A stretch of DNA of 64,000 bases from Halopseudomonas bauzanensis. Lineage in GTDB: Bacteria; Pseudomonadota; Gammaproteobacteria; Pseudomonadales; Pseudomonadaceae. The position numbers and the translations under genes were made by a program. The notes under the pieces were generated by a model. That model saw nothing but the letters and a program-made list of their open reading frames with translations. It made no database searches and was not told the origin of the DNA. Shown in pieces: positions 18,511-26,998 of the stretch; within the stretch, counting starts at the first letter, position 1; the number at the start of each line of letters is the position of its first letter. The DNA is taken from NCBI RefSeq assembly GCF_900114735.1, contig NZ_FOUA01000002.1, forward strand, positions 349,262 to 413,261, in the 5' to 3' direction.

Positions 18511-19710
18511 ATGAAAACCACGTTTCTCAAAGGTATCCTGAGCTCAGGCATATCGATCGCAGCCGTCCTTGCAATAAGCAGTGCCAGTCTGGCGAATGCG
18601 GCGGAATACAAAATGCCGCGCCTGCTGGCGATAGGTACATCCGGTACCTCCAGCGGTAGCTTTGCCTCGACCAATGGCTGGGGCCCGGTTTTTCAGAAAG
18701 AGACTGGCTCGAACGTCCGTATAGTCCCGGTGGATAACGAAGCCCAGCGCTACCGGCGGCTGACTGATCGCAGGGATCTGAGCATCAGTTCGGTGTCATC
18801 TGCGGAAATGCGCTTTCAGATCGAAGGTATTGGGGCCTATGCCAGCATGAAGCCGGTGGCCCAGCGCGTGATCTGGCACCATAACGACACGCCGTGGGGG
18901 TTTGTCGTTGCGGGTAGCTCTAACCTGCATACCATGGATGATCTGAAAAAAGGCAAGATCTCCGTCGCGCAGGGCGAATTCTCGCCTCCCATGGTAGTCG
19001 CTGTAACGAAAGCACTCCCTGCCTACCTGGACATGACGGATGAAGAGGTCTCTGAGAGATTCTCCTACGTGTCTGCAAGCAGCTACGCCCAGAGCTGCCG
19101 TTCTGTTGTGGAAGGCCGGGCTGACGTCGCCTATTGCGCGCCCACCAGTTCCATCCTCTCGGAAATGGAAGGCGCCCCCGGAGGAATTCGCTGGCTGCCG
19201 ATGGACAGGGACAACAAGGAAGCGTGGGACCGGTTCCTGGAGCACCGCACGATGGTTGTGCCCACCACCATCAATCTGGGGGTTTCAACGGCAAGAGGTG
19301 TCGATGGTCTGGCGTCCAACTTCCTGTATGCCGTTCCGGCGGATGCTGATGAAGAGTTCGCTTACAACATGGCCAAGTGGCTCCACCAGTCCTTTGACAA
19401 GTACAAGAACACGCACCCTTTATCCTCTCGTATGGATCTGGCCGTTTTCCGGGAATACCTGGATCGCTCACCGCTGCCGGTTCATGAAGGCACCATCCGC
19501 TACCTGAAAGAAGTTGGCGCCTGGACCGCCGAAGATGACCAGTGGAATCAGGCCGCAATCGAGAAGATGGATCTCTGGAACAAGGCACGCCAGGCGGCGC
19601 TGGATGAAGCAAGGGAGCGTCGGATCCCGGCGAGTCATAACAACGAAGAGTTCATGGCAATCATGAACGAGCATACGAAAGGGCTGGAGCATTTCCGCAC
19701 CCGCCTCTAA
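18511..19710 (+). CDS. TAXI-family TRAP transporter substrate-binding protein
   Basis: A periplasmic binding protein of the TAXI type (TRAP-associated extracytoplasmic immunogenic). Residues 1-31 are a signal peptide ending at ANA/AE. The mature start, RLLAIGTSGTSSGSFASTNG, is the family's conserved beginning, and the middle part contains GRADVAYCAPTSS. It would capture a small organic acid and hand it to the permease encoded next. ATG 18511 has GGAGAA upstream; the longer frame begins inside the operator. Known TAXI ligands are few, so the substrate is open. Confidence 0.88.
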   Translation: MKTTFLKGILSSGISIAAVLAISSASLANAAEYKMPRLLAIGTSGTSSGSFASTNGWGPVFQKETGSNVRIVPVDNEAQRYRRLTDRRDLSISSVSSAEMRFQIEGIGAYASMKPVAQRVIWHHNDTPWGFVVAGSSNLHTMDDLKKGKISVAQGEFSPPMVVAVTKALPAYLDMTDEEVSERFSYVSASSYAQSCRSVVEGRADVAYCAPTSSILSEMEGAPGGIRWLPMDRDNKEAWDRFLEHRTMVVPTTINLGVSTARGVDGLASNFLYAVPADADEEFAYNMAKWLHQSFDKYKNTHPLSSRMDLAVFREYLDRSPLPVHEGTIRYLKEVGAWTAEDDQWNQAAIEKMDLWNKARQAALDEARERRIPASHNNEEFMAIMNEHTKGLEHFRTRL

Positions 19711-19769
19711 GCAGCAGGGCGTGGCCGGGCCACGCCTCACAACATTCCCTTATCTTCGGAAGAAAACTC

Positions 19770-21695
19770 ATGAAGTCTGATGCCGTCGCTCCTGAAAGTG
19801 TTGAGCATAGTTCTGAGGTAACTCGGCTTGGCGACGCGAACTCGTGGCAGAGTATCGTTTTTGTCACACTCTGTGTCTGTGGGCTGCTAGCGGGTATTGC
19901 CTATATTTTCGGGCTCACATTTGCCGATCATCGGTTGCTCGAAGGAGAATACTACTGGATCTTTATCGGCCTCTTCGCAGCGGCGGCGTTTATAGCGCTG
20001 CCCGGGAAGTCCGGCCAGTACAAGGTGCCATTCTATGATTTGATCGCGGCCGTGCTGGTAGTGGGCGTGAGCTTCTACTTTGCCGCCAATGCCTGGGATA
20101 TGGCTCAGGCAGGGTGGAGCAACCTGTACATGGGCATTGTGGTCTGGCTGCTGATGATGGAGCTTGCCCGGCGCAGCGGTGGAGTGCCTTTCCTGCTGGT
20201 GGTCGTGCTCATTGGGCTGTATCCCCTGATTGCGGACTATTTCCCGGGCTTGTTCATGGGCATCCCCTATCAGTTCGAGCACATGATTGAGGCCCATATC
20301 TTCCGCACCGAAGGCATGATGGGTATCACTACCAAGATTGTCGCTGAGATTATCCTGGGGTTTCTGGTGTTCGCTGGTATCTTGCTGGCCACGGGCGCGG
20401 GCGACTTCTTTATTGACCTGGCCAACGCCAGTTTCGGGCGCTACCGCGGCGGCCCCGCCAAAGTGGCTGTGGTCGCCAGTGCTTTCATGGGAAGTCTCTC
20501 CGGTTCCATTTTCTCCAATATCGCCGGGACGGGCTCGATCACCATTCCGACGATGAAGAAGGCCGGGTATCCCGCGCATTACGCTGGAGCGATTGAGGCC
20601 TGCGCATCGACCGGTGGCGTGGTAATGCCGCCAGTCATGGGGGCGATCGCCTTCGTCATGGCGATCACCATTGGGGTGGATTACGCGGTCATCATGATTG
20701 CTGCGATCCTGCCGTCGCTGCTCTTCTACTTCGGCCTGATCTTGCAGGTGGATGCCTACGCCGCCCGCACCGGTATGAAGGGCATGGCTAAAGAGGACAT
20801 TCCGTCGGCGCGCAAGGTTCTGCTGCGCGGGTGGCCGTTCCTGTTGGTGATGGTATTCCTCATCTGGGGTCTGCTGTATATGCGGTGGGAATACTATACG
20901 CCCTGGTATGCGTGCATCCTGATGATTGGCCTGTCCTTCCTGCGTAAAGAGACACGCCTGACACCAAAGCGGCTATACAGTGCGATACGGCAGATTGGCG
21001 TATTGATCACCCAGACTGCCGCGATCATCTTGCCCATTGCCTTTGTCGTCAGTGCCTTGACCATTACGGGCGTGACCGGGTCACTGACCTCCGGTCTGGT
21101 GGGGCTCGGTGGCGATAACGTTTTCCTGGTCATTCTCTTCGGTATCGCGGCCTGCTTCATCATGGGCATGGCCGGCCTCGCCATCGTCGCCTATATCTTC
21201 CTGGCGGTGACACTGGCTCCAGCGATCATTGAAGTTGGCGGGCTGAATACCATCGCCGTGCATTTCTTCATCGTGTACTACGCAATGCTGTCGGTGATCA
21301 CACCGCCTGTCGGCGCTGCGGCGTTCCTGGCTGGCACCATGGCTGGGGCGAAGCCGATGAAAACCTCGTTCACAGCCATGCGTCTCGGAGTGGTTATCTA
21401 CTTTATCCCGTTGTTCTTCCTGTTCCAGCCTGCGCTGGTACTGCAGGGAGACCTGACGCCGTTGTTGTACGTTCTGCCATCAATCATTGCCGGCATCATG
21501 CTGATTTCTGGCGGTCTTGAGGGCTACTTGCTGGGTGCGGGTCTGGTGAAACCGTGGCAACGGTTGCCGCTGATTATCGCCGGCTTTGTCTTCAGCTTTC
21601 CGGGAGTGATAACGACTATTGTCGGCGGCCTGGCATCGGCCCTGTTGGTAGCGATCATTTGGCGCGAGAATCGGCTGAGCCCGAGTCTGGCCTGA
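19770..21695 (+). CDS. TRAP transporter fused permease (DctQM type)
   Basis: A 641-residue inner-membrane protein. The N-terminal ~150 residues with four hydrophobic segments correspond to the small DctQ-like subunit, and the rest to the large DctM-like subunit, with conserved ASAFMGSLSGSIFSNIAGTG and CASTGGVVMPPVMGAIAF. The fused 4+12 form is the usual partner of TAXI binding proteins. Uptake is driven by an ion gradient, not ATP. It starts 59 bases after the binding-protein gene with GGAAGA upstream, so the two are one transcription unit. Confidence 0.92.
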   Translation: MKSDAVAPESVEHSSEVTRLGDANSWQSIVFVTLCVCGLLAGIAYIFGLTFADHRLLEGEYYWIFIGLFAAAAFIALPGKSGQYKVPFYDLIAAVLVVGVSFYFAANAWDMAQAGWSNLYMGIVVWLLMMELARRSGGVPFLLVVVLIGLYPLIADYFPGLFMGIPYQFEHMIEAHIFRTEGMMGITTKIVAEIILGFLVFAGILLATGAGDFFIDLANASFGRYRGGPAKVAVVASAFMGSLSGSIFSNIAGTGSITIPTMKKAGYPAHYAGAIEACASTGGVVMPPVMGAIAFVMAITIGVDYAVIMIAAILPSLLFYFGLILQVDAYAARTGMKGMAKEDIPSARKVLLRGWPFLLVMVFLIWGLLYMRWEYYTPWYACILMIGLSFLRKETRLTPKRLYSAIRQIGVLITQTAAIILPIAFVVSALTITGVTGSLTSGLVGLGGDNVFLVILFGIAACFIMGMAGLAIVAYIFLAVTLAPAIIEVGGLNTIAVHFFIVYYAMLSVITPPVGAAAFLAGTMAGAKPMKTSFTAMRLGVVIYFIPLFFLFQPALVLQGDLTPLLYVLPSIIAGIMLISGGLEGYLLGAGLVKPWQRLPLIIAGFVFSFPGVITTIVGGLASALLVAIIWRENRLSPSLA

Positions 21696-21710
21696 TGGGG
21701 TACCTGGCCA

Positions 21711-21766
21711 GCAATCCGGAGGCAGAGATTCTTGATGGCTCCGGATTGCGGCCAGCTTACGCTGGC
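21711..21766. terminator. Terminator region between the TRAP permease and tetR
   Basis: Two hairpins lie between these convergent genes: an 11-bp perfect stem (GCAATCCGGAG / CTCCGGATTGC, 21711-21749, 17-nt loop) and GCCAGC-TTAC-GCTGGC (21751-21766). Neither has a T-tract. Confidence 0.5.
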
Positions 21767-21788
21767 TGAACCGGTAGGAGGGGCTTGG

Positions 21789-22463
21789 CTAGCGCTGGTG
21801 TTCGGAGAGTTTTTCGATCATGGCAGTGACACCTGCCGCAATCGTGTCAACGATGACGTCGTCGTCAATGTCCTGATGCAACCAGTCACGCAGGGGACCG
21901 AAGCCGGCAAGGTACATGATCAGGTTGGCAATGATATCCGCTCTTGGGTCATTCTCCGCTAGATCCGCTCGTTCCCGCAGCTCCATCGCCATTTCCTGAA
22001 TCACGAGTTGGTCACGGGCGCGCATGGCAGCGCGGTCGTCCTTCTGCAAATGAGGAACCGCACGGTAAGCGAGTATCGTACCCTTGCGTTTTGTCGTCCA
22101 GGATTCACGCAGATACAGGCGCAGGCAGTCCTCCAGCGAGGCCTCGGGGTCCTGTTTCAGTAGTTCATGCAGATTGGGCACCCCGGACCGAAACCAGAGC
22201 TTGTTCAGTAGGCGCCGAAGGATGTCGTTCTTGTTGGCGATGTAGTCATAGATGCTCGCCTGGTTGACGCCCGAGAGCGCGCAAATATCACGGATCGTTG
22301 TTGAGGCAAATCCCTTCTGCAAAAAGAGTTCAAGCGCCGCGTCGCATATCTGGTCCCGACGTTGTTCGGCAAGGGATGAGTCCTGAATACCTACGAGTCT
22401 GGCTTCGAACAGCGGATCCGGAGCATGTTCCGCCGACCCCGAACTGTTTTTATTATCGGACAT
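21789..22463 (-). CDS. TetR-family transcriptional regulator
   Basis: A 224-residue regulator. The HTH is at about residues 34-80 (ICDAALELFLQKGFASTTIR, then DICALSGVNQASIYDYI). The C-terminal part is the ligand-binding helical domain; AYRAVPHLQKDD resembles TetR members of acyl-CoA pathways (PsrA/KstR2-like), but the ligand is unknown. It starts 24 bases downstream of operator 2, which fits autorepression. It probably controls the transporter, ligase, SDR and acyl-CoA dehydrogenase genes around it; a CoA ester of the substrate is a reasonable inducer. Confidence 0.87.
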   Translation of the reverse strand: MSDNKNSSGSAEHAPDPLFEARLVGIQDSSLAEQRRDQICDAALELFLQKGFASTTIRDICALSGVNQASIYDYIANKNDILRRLLNKLWFRSGVPNLHELLKQDPEASLEDCLRLYLRESWTTKRKGTILAYRAVPHLQKDDRAAMRARDQLVIQEMAMELRERADLAENDPRADIIANLIMYLAGFGPLRDWLHQDIDDDVIVDTIAAGVTAMIEKLSEHQR

Positions 22464-22487
22464 TATTTAATCCATTACGGAAAGGTT

Positions 22488-22501
22488 CTGATATGTATCA
22501 G
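22488..22501. promoter_or_regulatory. Operator palindrome 2, upstream of tetR
   Basis: CTGATA-TG-TATCAG is a perfect 6-2-6 inverted repeat 24 bases before the tetR start, with the same outer CTGA/TCAG as operators 1 and 3. Its position suggests autoregulation. Confidence 0.55.
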
Positions 22502-22523
22502 TATTGCGCTGCAGCGGTGGGGG

Positions 22524-22561
22524 ACTGACAGGCAATAATGACAATCCTGATGCCTGTCAGT
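22524..22561. repeat. 11-bp inverted repeat with 16-bp spacer between SDR and tetR
   Basis: ACTGACAGGCA and TGCCTGTCAGT are perfect reverse complements separated by 16 bases. They contain the CTGACA/TGTCAG half-sites of the operator family. It could be an additional, wider-spaced regulator site or a hairpin. No T-tract follows on either strand. Confidence 0.55.
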
Positions 22562-22640
22562 TTATCCGTCATGTTGGGCATGTGCCAGCGACGTTCGGCA
22601 CAGACTTTGCCAACAACTTTGGAGAAATGGCCGATAATGC

Positions 22641-22667
22641 CGCGCTACCCGTTTTTGACGGGCGCGC
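22641..22667 (-). terminator. Possible terminator after the SDR gene
   Basis: On the minus strand CCCGT / ACGGG encloses a CAAAA loop and is extended by GCGC pairs across a small bulge, just after the SDR stop codon. Confidence 0.35.
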
Positions 22668-22673
22668 TGTCCG

Positions 22674-23447
22674 TTAGTCTTTCGACGGAGCGTAACGGCG
22701 GTTGAGTTTACGCATTCCGCCAATCCAGCGGTCGTAGTTCTCCACCTTGTTACGCATGTAACCAAGTACCTCTGGGTGGGGCAGGATCAGGAAGGTTTCT
22801 TCTTCGATTGCCTTGAGGCAGGCTTCTGCCACCGGTTCAGGCTCGAGCAGGCCGTCGATGCTGGCAACGCTGTCTTCTTTACCTTGGGTCATTGCGGTTC
22901 GCACAGCCTGGGGGCATAGCACAGAGACCTTGATCCCATCGTCACCATAGGTGAGCGCCAGCCATTCGGCAAAACCAACCGCGGCATGCTTGGTTACTGC
23001 GTAGGGAGCGGAGCCGACCTGCGAAAGCAGGCCCGCGGCGGAAGCCGTATTGAGCAAATAACCGCCGCCGCGTGCTTTCATGCGGGGCGCGAGATGTCGT
23101 GCGGCATAGATATGGGACATGACGTTGATGTCCCAAATACGCTGCCAATCATCGTCGGGAACTTCCGGACCGCCCCGCAGCAGAATGCCCGCGTTGGAGC
23201 AGAACAGGTCGATAGGACCTTCCTGCGTCTCGACGTCATCAATCAGTGCCTTTATCTCCTGCTCGGAGGCGACGTTGACCTGCCGGGCTATGCCGTCAAC
23301 GGCTTCGGCGGTAGCGGCTGCCCCCGCACCATCAATATCTGCACAAATGATGCGCTTGGCTCCGGCCTCGTGGAAACGCAGAGCTAGGGCCCGGCCAATA
23401 CCACCAGCCGCGCCGGTAACGACGACAATACGACCTCTTATATCCAT
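22674..23447 (-). CDS. Short-chain dehydrogenase/reductase
   Basis: A 257-residue classical SDR with all motifs: TGAAGGIG at residues 11-18 (cofactor binding), CSNAGI, the catalytic serine in NTASAAGLLS, and YAVTK (Tyr and Lys). An Asp at the end of beta-2 (ICADID) predicts preference for NAD over NADP. It probably oxidises or reduces a hydroxyl/keto group in the breakdown route. ATG 23447 has AGGA upstream. It is transcribed in the same direction as the acyl-CoA dehydrogenase gene, 137 bases downstream of it. Confidence 0.9.
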   Translation of the reverse strand: MDIRGRIVVVTGAAGGIGRALALRFHEAGAKRIICADIDGAGAAATAEAVDGIARQVNVASEQEIKALIDDVETQEGPIDLFCSNAGILLRGGPEVPDDDWQRIWDINVMSHIYAARHLAPRMKARGGGYLLNTASAAGLLSQVGSAPYAVTKHAAVGFAEWLALTYGDDGIKVSVLCPQAVRTAMTQGKEDSVASIDGLLEPEPVAEACLKAIEEETFLILPHPEVLGYMRNKVENYDRWIGGMRKLNRRYAPSKD

Positions 23448-23510
23448 GGTTGATAATCCTGTTATTTGATTTGTTTGTCGAAATGGATTGGCCGCTGAAG
23501 CGAGCCTTGC

Positions 23511-23540
23511 CCGCCTGTCCGGCGTGCTCGCAACAGGCGG
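23511..23540 (-). terminator. Hairpin between the acyl-CoA dehydrogenase and SDR genes
   Basis: A perfect 8-bp stem (CCGCCTGT / ACAGGCGG) with a 14-nt loop, further extended by GCC/GGC pairs. It may be a terminator or an mRNA processing hairpin between two co-directional genes. Confidence 0.4.
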
Positions 23541-23584
23541 TGGGCTATCTGGCTGATCGGCGGCCGCTCCGATTCTTCTCGGAA

Positions 23585-24841
23585 TTAACCGAGATTTTCG
23601 ACGCGTTTCACCTCAGCCCGTGCAACAACATTATGATGCACCTCGTCTGGTCCATCGGCCAGCCGCAGGGTGCGCTGCTTCATATACATTTCGGTCAGTG
23701 GTGACCACTGGCTAACGCCTGTTGCGCCGTGAATCTGAATGGCCTCGTCGATGATCTTGCAGCATTTCTCCGGGACCATCGCCTTGGCCATGGAGACCCA
23801 GATACGGGCTTCTTTGTTGCCCAGCACATCCATGGCTTTTGCTGCCTTCAGGACCATAAGGCGCATCGCCTCGATCTCGATTCTGGCCCGGGAAACGGTC
23901 TCCATGTTCTTGCCGAGATCGATAATGCGTTTGCCGAAAGCCTCGCGAGAAATACCGCGCTCCAGAGTCAGATCCAGCGCCTTTTCGGCGGCACCGATGG
24001 AGCGCATGCAGTGGTGGATGCGACCTGGCCCCAGGCGGACCTGAGATATCTCGAAACCCCGGCCCTCACCCCACAGGATGTTCTCTTTGGGCACCCTGAC
24101 ATTGTCTAGTTTGATGTGCATATGGCCGTGGGGTGCGTCGTCATGGCCGAACACGTTCATGGGCCCCAGTATCTGGACGCCGGGGGTATCCATGGGCACC
24201 AGGATCTGCGACTGTTGCCGGAACGCCTCTGCGTCTGGGCTGGTCTTGACCATGCAGATCATTATCTTGCAGCGCGGATCGCCTGCCCCGGAAATATAGT
24301 ACTTGTCGCCATTGATGACCCACTCATCGCCCTCTAATACAGCGGTGGTGCCAATATTGCGCGCATCGGACGATGCTACATCCGGCTCGGTCATCGCAAA
24401 GCAGGAACGAATCTCGCCAGCCAGTAGCGGCTTCAGCCATTTTTCCTTTTGCTCCGGGGTCCCGACCCGCTCCAGGACTTCCATATTGCCGGTATCGGGC
24501 GCAGAGCAGTTCAGCGTCTGGGAAGCCAGAGGGTTCTTACCCAGCTCGAATGCGATATAGGCATAGTCGAGGTTGGATAGCCCTTCACCGGTTTCCGCAT
24601 TGGGCAGAAAGAAATTCCAGAGCCCGGCGGCCTTTGCCTTGGCCTTGGCACCTTCGATCAACTCCAACTGTCCCGGCACATAACTGAAACGATCTGCCCG
24701 ACCTTCGCCCAGCCGATCGTATTCTTCCAGTATCGGATCCACGTTCTCGCGCACATGCTTGATTACAGCTTCAAGCAGCGGCTTGGCCTTCTCTGATATG
24801 GCGAGGTTATTGAGGTCATCACGGTTATTGTCATTATTCAC
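23585..24841 (-). CDS. Acyl-CoA dehydrogenase, ACAD11-like
   Basis: A 418-residue FAD enzyme that introduces the alpha-beta double bond in an acyl-CoA. The FAD/substrate motif FAMTEPDVASSDARN, the C-terminal IHGATGVSQWSPL and RLADGPDEVHHNVVARAE (short of the usual Glu; the Asp in ADGPDEVH is the probable base, inference) place it near ACAD10/11-type enzymes, known for unusual or hydroxylated substrates. I chose GTG 24841 because AGGAGA lies 7 bases upstream; another GTG at 24871 precedes that site. It has its own promoter and operator. Confidence 0.88.
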   Translation of the reverse strand: MNNDNNRDDLNNLAISEKAKPLLEAVIKHVRENVDPILEEYDRLGEGRADRFSYVPGQLELIEGAKAKAKAAGLWNFFLPNAETGEGLSNLDYAYIAFELGKNPLASQTLNCSAPDTGNMEVLERVGTPEQKEKWLKPLLAGEIRSCFAMTEPDVASSDARNIGTTAVLEGDEWVINGDKYYISGAGDPRCKIMICMVKTSPDAEAFRQQSQILVPMDTPGVQILGPMNVFGHDDAPHGHMHIKLDNVRVPKENILWGEGRGFEISQVRLGPGRIHHCMRSIGAAEKALDLTLERGISREAFGKRIIDLGKNMETVSRARIEIEAMRLMVLKAAKAMDVLGNKEARIWVSMAKAMVPEKCCKIIDEAIQIHGATGVSQWSPLTEMYMKQRTLRLADGPDEVHHNVVARAEVKRVENLG

Positions 24842-24974
24842 GTGCAGTTCTCCTTGGGATATCGGTAGCACGGCTTTGGTTCGGGGCCGATGGGAATCGA
24901 CTCATTCAGATATGGTTCCGCCGGCAATGGGAGGGGTACAGGTTTAGCCGGAGAGAAGAGCTCATCTTGCTTTC

Positions 24975-24988
24975 CTGACAGCTGTCAG
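24975..24988. promoter_or_regulatory. Operator palindrome 3, at the acyl-CoA dehydrogenase promoter
   Basis: CTGACAGCTGTCAG is a full 14-bp palindrome located 4 bases after the -10 box, over the expected transcription start. This is a textbook position for a repressor and is the best of the three sites. Confidence 0.7.
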
Positions 24989-24992
24989 CTTC

Positions 24993-25022
24993 ACGCTACG
25001 ATTGATGCCGGGGAGGTGTCAA
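24993..25022 (-). promoter_or_regulatory. Promoter of the acyl-CoA dehydrogenase gene
   Basis: On the minus strand a perfect -35 TTGACA (25017-25022) is followed after 18 bases by TAGCGT (24993-24998). The strong -35 and weak -10 match the layout at the TAXI promoter (TTGACC, 18 bases, TAGCCT). Confidence 0.6.
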
Positions 25023-25182
25023 GGCAGGTGGCTATAAGGAAGGGAGCTGGCCTGGAGAAGTTTCAGGAAAGGGAAGGGGGTGATCGGAGCAAACGTCGGC
25101 CTGGCCTGGTGTTGCGGGGTCATTACCAGGATGTATCTAGTGATATCACCCTTTTCGAGGGCATCAGGTCAGGCCGCTTGGC

Positions 25183-26049
25183 TCACTCGATATTCTGCAC
25201 CTGCTCCCGCATTTGCTCGATATACACCTTCAGATCCACCGCTGCCTGGGTGCTGCGGGCGTCGATGGCCTTGGAGCCCAGGGTGTTGGCTTCGCGGTTG
25301 AATTCCTGCATCAGGAAGTCCAGGCGGCGGCCGATGGCGGCCTTGCTGTCGAGTACATGGCGGGTTTCGTTGATGTGGGTGTCGATGCGGTCGAGCTCTT
25401 CGGCGACGTCGATCTTCTGCGCCAGTATCACCAGTTCCTGTTCGATGCGGGTGCTGTCCAATTCCAGCTTGGCTTCATTGAAGCGATCAATCAGCTTCTG
25501 GCGGTGGGCGGCGAGTAGGGTGGGCATCATCTCGCGTAGGGTAATGACCCGTTCGGCCATGCTGTCGAGGCGGCTTTCGATCAGCTCGCGCAGTTCGGCG
25601 CCTTCGCGGGCGCGGTGCGCTTTGAGTTCTTCCAGCGCCTGATTGAACAACTGGTCGGCCTGCGCCTTGAGGTCTACCTGGTCACGGCCCTCGCCACCGA
25701 GCACGCCTGGCCAGGCCAGCAGTTCCAGCGGGTTGATGGGGGCCGGATTGTCCAGCTGTTTGCCGATGCGGCCGGCAGCCTCGATCAGTTGATCAAGCAG
25801 GGGCTGGTTGAGACTCAGGTCGGGTGCGGCGTCCGTAGCCGGGTTGAAGCGCAGGGTGCATTCCACCTTGCCGCGGGCGATGTGTTTGCGCAGGCGTTCG
25901 CGCAGCGGGCCTTCCAGATCGCGAAAGGCGTCGGGCAGGCGCAGGGCGGATTCCAGGTAGCGATGATTCACCGAACGCAACTCCCAGGCCAGATTGCCCT
26001 GATCGGTGCTGAGTTCGCTGCGGGCGAAGGCCGTCATGCTGAATACCAT
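25183..26049 (-). CDS. yicC: YicC family endoribonuclease
   Basis: A 288-residue protein ending in the conserved FLMQEFNREANTLGSKAID region with MVFSMTAFARSE at the start, both hallmarks of YicC. E. coli YicC is a 287-residue endoribonuclease connected with sRNA and stationary-phase physiology. It is divergent from rph, its neighbour in Pseudomonas; in P. aeruginosa it also adjoins gmk, which here is 10 kb away because of the inserted genes. Confidence 0.93.
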   Translation of the reverse strand: MVFSMTAFARSELSTDQGNLAWELRSVNHRYLESALRLPDAFRDLEGPLRERLRKHIARGKVECTLRFNPATDAAPDLSLNQPLLDQLIEAAGRIGKQLDNPAPINPLELLAWPGVLGGEGRDQVDLKAQADQLFNQALEELKAHRAREGAELRELIESRLDSMAERVITLREMMPTLLAAHRQKLIDRFNEAKLELDSTRIEQELVILAQKIDVAEELDRIDTHINETRHVLDSKAAIGRRLDFLMQEFNREANTLGSKAIDARSTQAAVDLKVYIEQMREQVQNIE

Positions 26050-26129
26050 GGGTCCACTCCAATTTGTCTATTTATTGCTCGGCGGCGGGCATTGTACTCC
26101 GCCAGTCGGCTCGGGGGTACAGGCTGCTG

Positions 26130-26157
26130 TTGTACCGCCGGGCAGGCTCCGTATAAT
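26130..26157 (+). promoter_or_regulatory. Promoter of rph
   Basis: TTGTAC (26130-26135) and a perfect TATAAT (26152-26157) are separated by 16 bases, 34 bases before the rph start codon. Confidence 0.65.
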
Positions 26158-26190
26158 CGCCGCTCACACATGCAGTAAGGAATTGAACAG

Positions 26191-26910
26191 ATGATACGAC
26201 CCAGCGGCCGCGCGGCAGACCAGATGCGTCAGGTAACCCTGACCCGCCATTACACCAAGCATGCCGAAGGTTCGGTGCTGGTTGAGTTCGGCGATACCAA
26301 GGTGATCTGTACGGCCAGCGTGGAAGGCGGCGTGCCGCGTTTTCTGCGCGGCACCGGCCAGGGGTGGATCACTGCTGAATACGGCATGTTGCCGCGAGCG
26401 ACCGGTGAGCGCATGCAACGGGAGGCGAGCAAGGGCAAACAGGGTGGGCGGACCCTGGAGATCCAGCGGCTGATTGGACGTTCGCTGCGCGCGGCGGTGG
26501 ATTTGAAGGCGCTGGGTGAAAACACCATTTATATCGATTGTGACGTGATCCAGGCCGATGGTGGCACCCGCACGGCATCCATTACCGGGGCCTGCGTGGC
26601 GCTGGTCGATGCGCTGCGGTCAATGAAGCAGCGTGGCGCAATCAAGAAGGTACCTTCGGTGCAGATGATCGCGGCGATTTCGGTGGGTATCTACCAGGGC
26701 TCGCCGGTACTGGATCTGGACTACCCGGAAGATTCCGCAGCCGATACCGATTTGAATGTGGTCATGACCGATAAAGGTGGCTTTATCGAGGTGCAGGGTA
26801 CTGCCGAGGCGGCGCCGTTCACGCCCCAGGAGCTGACTGCCATGCTGGAGTTGGCCACCGCGGGCATCAACGAGCTCTTCGCGGCGCAGCTGGCAGCGTT
26901 GGCGGACTGA
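26191..26910 (+). CDS. rph: Ribonuclease PH
   Basis: Phosphorolytic 3'-exonuclease that trims tRNA and other RNA ends. [13 protein letters not shown] at the N-terminus, the phosphate-binding [17 protein letters not shown] stretch and [19 protein letters not shown] are characteristic. The length of 239 residues is exact for the family and no frameshift is seen (unlike E. coli K-12 rph). Its AAGGAA ribosome site precedes ATG 26191. Confidence 0.97.
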   Translation: MIRPSGRAADQMRQVTLTRHYTKHAEGSVLVEFGDTKVICTASVEGGVPRFLRGTGQGWITAEYGMLPRATGERMQREASKGKQGGRTLEIQRLIGRSLRAAVDLKALGENTIYIDCDVIQADGGTRTASITGACVALVDALRSMKQRGAIKKVPSVQMIAAISVGIYQGSPVLDLDYPEDSAADTDLNVVMTDKGGFIEVQGTAEAAPFTPQELTAMLELATAGINELFAAQLAALAD

Positions 26911-26998
26911 TTCTTGACCGGCGTTAAGACAGTCTTGTGGTGTTCGACTATCCTGACGCTAAGCATGATACCCATTAATACTATGAGGAGCCGCGAGC

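Larger units (their letters stand above)
24842..25182. other. Right border region of the catabolic block (341 bases, non-coding)
   Basis: Going leftward on the minus strand it holds the -35/-10 pair, operator 3 and a leader of about 135 bases for the acyl-CoA dehydrogenase gene. Between about 25025 and 25182 I see no gene, RNA or repeat, only a purine-rich stretch (GGAAAGGGAAGGGGG). The backbone resumes with the yicC stop codon at 25183. No attachment-site duplicate of the left junction was found. Confidence 0.6.
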
